The notes under the pieces were generated by a model. That model was not told the DNA's origin, ran no database searches, and saw only the letters and a list, made by a program, of their open reading frames with translations. From Ignavibacteriaceae bacterium (GTDB lineage Bacteria; Bacteroidota; Ignavibacteria; Ignavibacteriales; Ignavibacteriaceae), in the NCBI GenBank assembly GCA_008933765.1, contig WBUK01000009.1:62001-126000 (forward strand): 64,000 bases of DNA, read 5' to 3'. This document shows positions 51,366-58,283 of the stretch, in pieces; the first letter of the stretch is position 1; the number at the start of each line of letters is the position of its first letter. A program made the position numbers and the translations under genes.

Positions 51366-54056
51366 TCAGGATTTAATTTCCTCATCTTTTGAATCATTAC
51401 TCCCATCTTTTGAATCATTATCTGCATTTTTTGGATCAACTTTTTCCCCGTCATTTGCTGTTGCACCTTCTGCTTCCATCTCTTTAAGTCTTTCCAGTTC
51501 CAGTGGGTGTTCGGCTTCCATCATCTCTTCACTCATCAAGCCGTTCAGGAAGGCAGTGTTCAGCGGATAGACTTCCGGATTAAAAATAACATAATAGAAG
51601 TGCCAAACAACTATTGCAAGCGTTGCAAGCCATGCTTCGTAGAAATGAATTAATGTTGATACATCAAACCAAATTTTTGGGACGCGTGCAAGGAAGAAAT
51701 CGTTGAACATTAACAGCAAGCCGGTTGCCGACATCACTATGGTGCCCCAAACGAGAGCCCAATACTCGGCCTTTTCTGCGTAACTGAAGCGCCGGAACTT
51801 TGGTTTTTCTTCACTTCTGAAAGTGATATATTTAATATTCACTTTCAAGTCATCCCAATCGTGCCATGCCGGCAGGAAGTCTTTTAATAGTTGTTTACCC
51901 GGTTTGGTAAAAAATAAATAATAAGTATGATAAAGTGAAACAGCAATCAACACAATACCAAACACCCTGTGAGCCAAACCGCGCAACTCAAAAGCATTTT
52001 CGCCCATAATCGCCCGAATCCACTCAACCCAAAATGCTTCGGGATAAACCAAACCAAACCCCGAAATCACCAAACCAATAAATGATGTGAGCAGGAAGAA
52101 GTGCTGAATCCTCTGGTTCTTATCCATCCTTACATAATATTTACCCTCTTGGTGCAATTTTTTAATCTCTTCCTTGTGTTTCCGTTTTTCCTGAATTTTT
52201 CTTGCAAGATCGAGAACATTGTGGATGAACATCATTCCGATAGTTACAATAATCAGGAAAATGTAGCCGTTCTTAACTAACCAAAGGATTATCGATTCGT
52301 CTTCTTCATTGGTAACATGCACCTTAACGAATCTGCTTTCCAACTTTGCGTCAGGATGGCACTTGCCGCAGGTCTGCGATAGATTGGCACGGTTGATCGA
52401 TGAAAGAGGATCGCTGCTCGGGCGAACATCGTGATAGTTGTGGCAGCTTGCGCAGTTAGCCGCAGTTTTTGAACCACCACGGACTGCCAAACCGTGGTAG
52501 CTTGAATAATAAGTTTGTGCGTTTACCGCTGAAAAACCGTATTTTTCGGTCAGCACCACACTGGAATGGCAGTCTGAACAAAGTTTAGCAATGAAAATAT
52601 TTTTTTCACTTCCGTCTTTAAAACGATCAATTTTTTCGATTTGGTGGTCGCCATGACAGTCGATACAAGCCGGTGCGTCTGTTTTCCCATCTTTCACTGC
52701 TTTGAAGTGAACTGACACTGTATAGTCATGCTTCTCTTTTGAATGACAGCCGGATTTGCCGCAAGTTTGTGCAACATTATTTTTATTAATCGATGACTTA
52801 AGATCGGAAGAAGGCAACATAGCATGTCCGGTATGGCAATCAGAGCAAACAGCAGCTTTTTCATTTCCGGCTTTCAGGGCTTTCCAGTGTGCAGAATTTT
52901 CGTAGTGAAGAATCTGTTCTTTGTTTGTTTTGGTGATCTTCAGAACTTTTTCATTTTTAGCATGACATTCCATGCACATTTCTTTAATTTTGATTTTGGC
53001 AAATTCCGGAGATTTAACGCTTGAAATTTCGTGTTCGCCATGGCAATCTGTGCAAACCGGTGCAACATCGGGATATTTTTGAGCTGCCAATCCGTGTGAA
53101 GAAGCCTTAAACTCTTTCAACTCTTCCTGGTGACATCTGCCGCAGGTGTTATTAATATTTTCCCTTTTTACCCTTGTTTGTGAAGCAGGAAGCCCTTCGG
53201 CGAGGTGGTTGCCGTGGCAGTCGGCACAGGAAGCAGCTTCAACCCCATTAATTTGTATGTGTGCGTGAACGCTTGTTTGATATGTTTTAATGAAATTCAC
53301 TAATTTTTCCTGATCCTTCGGGTGGAAAAGGGAAGAATTGAGGTGACACTTCAAACATTCCTGAGAATTTCTCGAGAAACGATTCACCGCCGCAAGGTGC
53401 TCGCCGTGGCAATTTGAACAGCGAGGGAAAGTTGGATCATTAACCCGGGAGTGAAGTTCACGCGAGAAGGGCGAGGGATGATTACTGTGGCATTTATTGC
53501 AAAGTTGTGCTTCAGTGAATTTATTAAAAGCCGGTTTCTGAATTTCGTGTGAAGAACCTCCATGGCAAGTTTCGCAGTTTACTTTATTTCCATTTCTGTA
53601 TGCCTTGTAGTGCCCGCCTTGTGTGAATTGTCGCACACTTCCGGTGTTGTGGCATACAATGCAGGTTTCAACAGTGCTGTTAGCCAGAATTTTTGCCGGT
53701 TGAACGGCATGTTTTGTGTGGCAAGCGTAACACTCAACATTTTTTAAGCCATGCACGCTGTTTTTAAAGGAGTTCACTTCGTGGCAGTTGCTGCAGTCAA
53801 CCTTTGCAATATTTTTGCCTGCTTTATGCGGAATATCATCGGCGTTAAAGCCTGAGTGGCAGTCAACGCACTCAACATCAGCATGTACAGAGGTAGCGTA
53901 ACGGGCGGGTTCAACGAAAAGAGAAAGGGTTTTTCCGTTGCGCTCCATCGTTAACGAGTTATCCTCATGGCACGCCATACAGTCATCATTGCTTTGAGCA
54001 GAAATGTTGGAAAAAGGTATTAACAGCAGTAGTAAAAGCAGTATGGTTTTCTTCAT
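51366..54056 (-). CDS. 19-heme cytochrome c fused to a cytochrome b561-like membrane domain
   Basis: An 896-residue protein. Signal peptide (ends NISAQ), then residues about 25-585 with 18 CxxCH sites (CMACH, CVDCH, CSNCH ... CGKCH) and one CGKSGCH (Cx4CH), predicting 19 c-type hemes. A transmembrane helix follows at about 598-620 and then a four-helix cytochrome b-like region (about 650-830) with paired His candidates in RIQHFFLL, LAHRVFGI, SLYHTYYL, LIHFYEAW and VVWHFYYV. The acidic C-terminus (NADNDSKDGSNDSKDEE) contains a tandem repeat. It probably moves electrons between the quinone pool and periplasmic carriers. It is transcribed divergently from the 13-heme gene. Confidence 0.9.
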   Translation of the reverse strand: MKKTILLLLLLLIPFSNISAQSNDDCMACHEDNSLTMERNGKTLSLFVEPARYATSVHADVECVDCHSGFNADDIPHKAGKNIAKVDCSNCHEVNSFKNSVHGLKNVECYACHTKHAVQPAKILANSTVETCIVCHNTGSVRQFTQGGHYKAYRNGNKVNCETCHGGSSHEIQKPAFNKFTEAQLCNKCHSNHPSPFSRELHSRVNDPTFPRCSNCHGEHLAAVNRFSRNSQECLKCHLNSSLFHPKDQEKLVNFIKTYQTSVHAHIQINGVEAASCADCHGNHLAEGLPASQTRVKRENINNTCGRCHQEELKEFKASSHGLAAQKYPDVAPVCTDCHGEHEISSVKSPEFAKIKIKEMCMECHAKNEKVLKITKTNKEQILHYENSAHWKALKAGNEKAAVCSDCHTGHAMLPSSDLKSSINKNNVAQTCGKSGCHSKEKHDYTVSVHFKAVKDGKTDAPACIDCHGDHQIEKIDRFKDGSEKNIFIAKLCSDCHSSVVLTEKYGFSAVNAQTYYSSYHGLAVRGGSKTAANCASCHNYHDVRPSSDPLSSINRANLSQTCGKCHPDAKLESRFVKVHVTNEEDESIILWLVKNGYIFLIIVTIGMMFIHNVLDLARKIQEKRKHKEEIKKLHQEGKYYVRMDKNQRIQHFFLLTSFIGLVISGFGLVYPEAFWVEWIRAIMGENAFELRGLAHRVFGIVLIAVSLYHTYYLFFTKPGKQLLKDFLPAWHDWDDLKVNIKYITFRSEEKPKFRRFSYAEKAEYWALVWGTIVMSATGLLLMFNDFFLARVPKIWFDVSTLIHFYEAWLATLAIVVWHFYYVIFNPEVYPLNTAFLNGLMSEEMMEAEHPLELERLKEMEAEGATANDGEKVDPKNADNDSKDGSNDSKDEEIKS
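51383..51441. repeat. 21-bp in-frame tandem repeat at the cytochrome gene's 3' end
   Basis: CATCTTTTGAATCATTA occurs at 51383 and 51404, with a diverged third unit near 51425 (GCATTTTTTGGATCAAC). On the minus strand this encodes the 7-residue repeat NDSKDGS/NDSKDEE at the extreme C-terminus. Confidence 0.85.
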
Positions 54057-54203
54057 AATTCTGTAAATTCTGTAAATTCTGATCCCGAAAAAGAAATATT
54101 GGGTTTTAGAAGCAAAAATTATGCCACTTAGCGATAAAAAATGAACCGCATATTACTTCATTATTTCGTCAAAAACAACAGAAAAAATGAGGAAATTTAA
54201 ATA

Positions 54204-54220
54204 TGTTGAAATATTCAACA
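54204..54220. promoter_or_regulatory. Perfect dyad TGTTGAA-N3-TTCAACA, candidate operator
   Basis: 7-bp arms with 3-bp spacer in the divergent cytochrome promoter region; the 17-bp length fits a dimeric HTH regulator site. Confidence 0.4.
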
Positions 54221-54281
54221 GTTCAAAAATCTCATTATTAAGATTTTCAACACTTTGTTTCTCAAAAATGAAAAAAGTTGT

Positions 54282-54297
54282 TGAATCGAGCGATTCA
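54282..54297. promoter_or_regulatory. Perfect dyad TGAATCG-AG-CGATTCA, candidate operator
   Basis: 7-bp arms with a 2-bp spacer, 78 bp from the first dyad. Distinct sequence, so either a second regulator or a different half-site arrangement. Confidence 0.4.
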
Positions 54298-54557
54298 CGA
54301 AATTCTTCTTGGAAAAGTATGGAAAAGGTGTTTCGAAGTATCTATTTTTGCAGTCGTTTCATTTTTTGATATGTTTTTTCAAATTTTCAAATGTGATTTC
54401 CAATAAAAACAGACTAATGAGTTAAAATAAAAACATAAAGAAAATTAACATTCAAAAAAAGCAACTCTTTGGCATAATTATTGCGGTTGTTAAAGTATGC
54501 TTGATGCAAATTAAGCTGAAAACAACGAACATCTCAAAAATAAATCGGTAAACAGAA

Positions 54558-55991
54558 ATGAGAATTATCAGATACAACGGTTTCCCTGCGTTGTTGCTTG
54601 TTATAGTTTTTTCAACGGGTTCACTCAACTTCGCAGCAAACGGGAAAAATGCTTTGTATCAACAGAACCCTCCCTCAAGCGAAGATTGCCTTGAGTGTCA
54701 CTCTGATAAAGACCTTTCCATGGATAGAAACGGGAAAGAGATATCACTCTTTGTTGATGAAAAAGTGCTTGGGTCATCACCTCACAGAAAGCTTGAATGT
54801 ATTTCGTGCCACGACGGATTTGACCCTGAAGAATTGCCGCACAAAGAAAATATTCAACCGATTAATTGCATGACCTGCCACAAAGACGCAAAAATTCGTC
54901 ACCTGTTTCATCCGCAGATGATGCGCTCGGCGGTTAATGCAGAGGGTAAAGATGTAAGTTGCAAATCGTGTCACGGAACGCACGACGCCAAAAAGTATAA
55001 AAATATCGGAAGAACCGCCTCAATTAATGTCTGCGCCAAATGCCATAACACGAATTACAACGAGTTCCGCAACAGTATTCACGGTTTCGGCGCGGGTGAA
55101 GGGGAAAAACCCGGTTGCATCACCTGCCATAAATCACAGATAACAAAAGGAAGTTACGGTAACGATTATTTTCGTTTACGGATTTCGCAGCAGGAACTTT
55201 GCCTCTCGTGCCATGCAAATACACCGTTAGTAACCAGCAGGTTTACTTACAATAAAAGTTTTGTTGCCGGTGCAGACTCGAACATGCACGGTCAGCTTTT
55301 GCGTGCAGGGAACGGGAACGCTGCTTCGTGTGTTGATTGCCACCAAAGCCACAAGATTATGAAGGCTTCGGGTCCCGGGTCATCGGTGGCGGGTGCAAGA
55401 GTGCCAGAAATATGCGGAGTTTGTCATAAAGATATTAAAGAAGACTACTCGGCAAGCGTTCATTTCGCTGCATTTCAAAAGAATGTTAAAGATGCACCCG
55501 TTTGCTCCGGTTGCCACAACGAACATCAGCCTGAAACCGGTGTAGCGGTGAACCTCTGCGGCTCGTGCCACGACCCCGTTGAAATTTCCCCTGATTTCGC
55601 ACAGTCCACTTCTAAAACAAAAGTTGCCAGGATAACTTACCACGGCATTAAGGTTGAAAAAGATAAAGTTACGATGGCTAACTGCGTTAGTTGCCATGGG
55701 CCTCATAGAATACTCAAATCTGATGACGCTGCCTCGCAGGTGAACAAAAAGAACCTGCAGAAAACTTGCGGTGAGTGCCACCCCGGTGCCGGAGAAGATT
55801 TTGTTTCGGGTGACATTCACAAAAATCCGAACAAACCACTTAAGGTTGCAAGCGCAAAAAAAGATACCGCCGATAACAGTGGCGGCAGCTCGTTCGTTAC
55901 AATTTTATTGATAATTGTGGCTGTTGGAGTTGCTGTCTGGCTGTTGGGGATATTCCTTCGCAGAAGAAAACGCACAAAAAACGAAAACTAA
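54558..55991 (+). CDS. 13-heme membrane-anchored cytochrome c
   Basis: A 477-residue protein with a signal region (about 1-27), 13 CxxCH sites between residues about 44 and 415 (CLECH, CISCH, CMTCH, CKSCH, CAKCH, CITCH, CLSCH, CVDCH, CGVCH, CSGCH, CGSCH, CVSCH, CGECH), several distal His in HG/NEH contexts, and a C-terminal membrane helix (VTILLIIVAVGVAVWLLGIF) ending in a basic stop-transfer RRRKR. The N-terminal start (ECHSDKDLSMDRNGKEISLFV) resembles that of the 19-heme protein (DNSLTMERNGKTLSLFV), so the two heme regions are homologous. Followed after 18 bp by the NapC-type gene. Confidence 0.92.
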   Translation: MRIIRYNGFPALLLVIVFSTGSLNFAANGKNALYQQNPPSSEDCLECHSDKDLSMDRNGKEISLFVDEKVLGSSPHRKLECISCHDGFDPEELPHKENIQPINCMTCHKDAKIRHLFHPQMMRSAVNAEGKDVSCKSCHGTHDAKKYKNIGRTASINVCAKCHNTNYNEFRNSIHGFGAGEGEKPGCITCHKSQITKGSYGNDYFRLRISQQELCLSCHANTPLVTSRFTYNKSFVAGADSNMHGQLLRAGNGNAASCVDCHQSHKIMKASGPGSSVAGARVPEICGVCHKDIKEDYSASVHFAAFQKNVKDAPVCSGCHNEHQPETGVAVNLCGSCHDPVEISPDFAQSTSKTKVARITYHGIKVEKDKVTMANCVSCHGPHRILKSDDAASQVNKKNLQKTCGECHPGAGEDFVSGDIHKNPNKPLKVASAKKDTADNSGGSSFVTILLIIVAVGVAVWLLGIFLRRRKRTKNEN

Positions 55992-56009
55992 AATGAGAGA
56001 GAGAAAAAG

Positions 56010-57554
56010 ATGAAGAAAATTTTCCCGCATTCGCTTTACAACCCAATCTCACTTGTCGGTGCGCTCTTGGCAGGATTGAGTTTCAGCATGATTCTCTTTC
56101 TGATTATTCTTGAATTTATGAGCGGTGAACACTCACCATACATGGGAATTGTAGCCTTCATAATTCTTCCGGTTTTCCTGATAATTGGTTTATTAGTAAT
56201 TGCTTACGGTTGGTATCGCGAGCACAAACTTTCAAAGAGAATAGATTTCAAAGCGCGGAAATTCCCTGTTCTCGATCTTAACGACCCCAAACAATTGCGT
56301 GCAGTGTTGTTTTTTTCGATCGGAACGGTTATTCTCCTTTTCTTTTCTGCATTTGGGAGTTTCAAAGCGTATGAATATACAGAGTCCGACGCATTTTGTG
56401 GCACGGTTTGCCACTCGGTAATGGAGCCTGAATATGTTGCTTACCAAAACTCGCCACACTCTAAGGTTGGTTGCGTAAGTTGCCACATCGGCTCTGGAGC
56501 AGACTGGTTTGTAAAATCAAAAATTTCCGGTTCGTATCAGTTGTACTCGGTTACATTCAATAAATATTCCCGACCAATAGCTACTCCGATCGATAACTTG
56601 CGCCCTGCACAGGAAACCTGCGAACAATGCCACTGGCCCAAAAACTTCTTCAGTGAAAAGAAAGTTGACCTCGACTATTACCTTTCCGATGAAGAAAACA
56701 CAAAAGCCTCGTTGATCTTACTGATGAAAGTAGGCGGCGGAAACAGTGAAATTGGTAACACCGAGGGGATTCACTGGCACATGAACCTTGCAAACGATAT
56801 TTATTATCTGCCGAGCGACAGAAGCAGGCAGGTGATCCCATGGGTGAAGGTTGTAAGCAAAGAAACCGGTAAAGTTACCGAATACAGAACGAAAGGCTTC
56901 AACACCAAAGTGGATGAAAATGGTGAAAATATCAGAAAAATGGATTGTATGGATTGCCACAACCGACCTGCACACCGATACAACGAACCGAGCAGAATTA
57001 TAAACATTACTATTTCCAACGGTAAAATTGCTGCCGATTTACCCTACATTAAAAGCATAACCACTCAGGCACTTGATGATGAGTATGCTACAAAAGAAGA
57101 AGCAAGAGCGGGAATTGAGAAGAAAATAACCGATTTTTACCGCAACAACTACCCTGAAATCTACAGAACACGGGCAAAGGATATTGCTAATGCTGTTAAA
57201 GAGATTAGGGTTATTTACTCAAAAAATTTCTTCCCTGAAATGAAAGTAAGCTGGCGGAAATATCCGAACAACCTGGGGCACATGAACTACGACGGTTGTT
57301 TCCGTTGTCATGACGGCGAACATTTCAGTTCCGATGGAAAGGTGATTTCAAACGATTGCAACAGCTGCCACATTCTGCTCGAAGAAATTTCACCGCAGAA
57401 AGGGCGACAAATAGCAATCGAAGGGTTAGATTTCATTCATCCCGGTGGTATCGAGGTTTCATTCAAAACACAGAAGTGTAGCGCCTGCCACGGAGTTGGT
57501 GACGAAGCAAAAGAGAAAAAGGAAAAACTGATGAAGAAAGCTTCAGTTCACTAA
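56010..57554 (+). CDS. NapC/NirT-type membrane cytochrome with extended heme domain
   Basis: A 514-residue protein with three N-terminal helices (about 12-34, 45-68, 100-122), then FCGTVCHSVMEPEYVAYQNS with a Cx3CH first heme site, GCVSCHIGSGADWFVKSKISG and CEQCHWPKNFF typical of the family, and four more CxxCH sites (CMDCH, CFRCH, CNSCH, CSACH), giving seven predicted hemes. NapC-like proteins oxidise menaquinol and pass electrons to periplasmic multiheme proteins; the 13-heme protein encoded 18 bp upstream is the obvious partner. The C-terminal half exceeds the usual tetraheme NapC length. Confidence 0.9.
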   Translation: MKKIFPHSLYNPISLVGALLAGLSFSMILFLIILEFMSGEHSPYMGIVAFIILPVFLIIGLLVIAYGWYREHKLSKRIDFKARKFPVLDLNDPKQLRAVLFFSIGTVILLFFSAFGSFKAYEYTESDAFCGTVCHSVMEPEYVAYQNSPHSKVGCVSCHIGSGADWFVKSKISGSYQLYSVTFNKYSRPIATPIDNLRPAQETCEQCHWPKNFFSEKKVDLDYYLSDEENTKASLILLMKVGGGNSEIGNTEGIHWHMNLANDIYYLPSDRSRQVIPWVKVVSKETGKVTEYRTKGFNTKVDENGENIRKMDCMDCHNRPAHRYNEPSRIINITISNGKIAADLPYIKSITTQALDDEYATKEEARAGIEKKITDFYRNNYPEIYRTRAKDIANAVKEIRVIYSKNFFPEMKVSWRKYPNNLGHMNYDGCFRCHDGEHFSSDGKVISNDCNSCHILLEEISPQKGRQIAIEGLDFIHPGGIEVSFKTQKCSACHGVGDEAKEKKEKLMKKASVH

Positions 57555-57851
57555 TGGCTTTTTTTTCGATTCTTTTATTTTGAGGGAAATTCAAAATCAG
57601 CAGTAATTCTTCCGGTGCACTGTTGGTGGTTACGGCAGAAAAACCCCTTGCATGGTGCGTTGGGAATATCGTTTTATCTCTGAATTGACGGCAGATTCAG
57701 GTGTGATATGCTGCCGGATTCCATCGGAAATGGTTGATTAGGTCTTATTTTTCCCATTTCAAGAACAGGAAAGCATTAATAATTTAGATATTTCATAAAA
57801 AACAATTAAATTAAATCTGTTGATTATTCTATTTCCAAATAAACTTGTAAA
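57555..57851. other. Spacer without recognisable features
   Basis: 297 bp after the cytochrome operon. No hairpin with a T-run, gene or clear promoter was found; the last 80 bp before the lipoprotein are very AT-rich and probably contain its promoter. Confidence 0.4.
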
Positions 57852-58274
57852 ATGAAAAGATTTCTGCCGGCGTTGTTCCTTCTTTTATTTTTTATCGGCT
57901 GCTCAAAAGAGTTGAAGACTGTTTATTCGAACGAAAACAACCTGCCGGTTAAGCAGGGGGAGGCACAGCCTTTCAGTTTTGAGGTTTATAGTGATTTGGA
58001 AGTGGTAAAAATCCGTACTTTTCATTGGAACGACGGAAAAGGTGCCGAACCGGGCGAAATAATCCTCAGTACCGAGGGCGGTAAACAGATCGGTAAATGG
58101 AAAGCAGAACCCAAACCCGGAAGAGAGGGCGTTGAATCTGCTCTCTGGGAAGTTGAACCTGATATAACCCTTAAACCGGGCAGATATACCGTTAAGACGA
58201 GCGACAGCCGCTCCTGGTCATTCAACGAGGCTTCAGGCGGCATCGGTTTTACATCAATTTACACAAAGAAATAA
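57852..58274 (+). CDS. Small lipoprotein, unknown function
   Basis: A 140-residue protein with a lipobox ending at Cys17 (LLFFIGC) followed by SKEL. The mature part is predicted mostly beta (FEVYSDLEVVKIRTFHWNDG, GKWKAEPKPG, LKPGRYTVKTSD), like a small Ig-like or carboxypeptidase-regulatory-type sandwich. No family recognised. It lies only 9 bp before the hybrid kinase-like gene, suggesting cotranscription and perhaps a sensory link (inference). Confidence 0.7.
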   Translation: MKRFLPALFLLLFFIGCSKELKTVYSNENNLPVKQGEAQPFSFEVYSDLEVVKIRTFHWNDGKGAEPGEIILSTEGGKQIGKWKAEPKPGREGVESALWEVEPDITLKPGRYTVKTSDSRSWSFNEASGGIGFTSIYTKK

Positions 58275-58283
58275 CCGGGAAAT

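Larger units (their letters stand above)
54057..54557. other. 501-bp divergent regulatory region between cytochrome genes
   Basis: No gene is evident. Next to the minus-strand start is a 9-bp tandem repeat, AATTCTGTA at 54058 and 54067 with a partial third copy. Two perfect dyads lie further in: TGTTGAA-ATA-TTCAACA (54204-54220) and TGAATCG-AG-CGATTCA (54282-54297). TATTTTTG at 54343-54350 matches the -7 element but lacks a good -33. The dyads are candidate operators that could coordinate both cytochrome operons. Confidence 0.5.
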
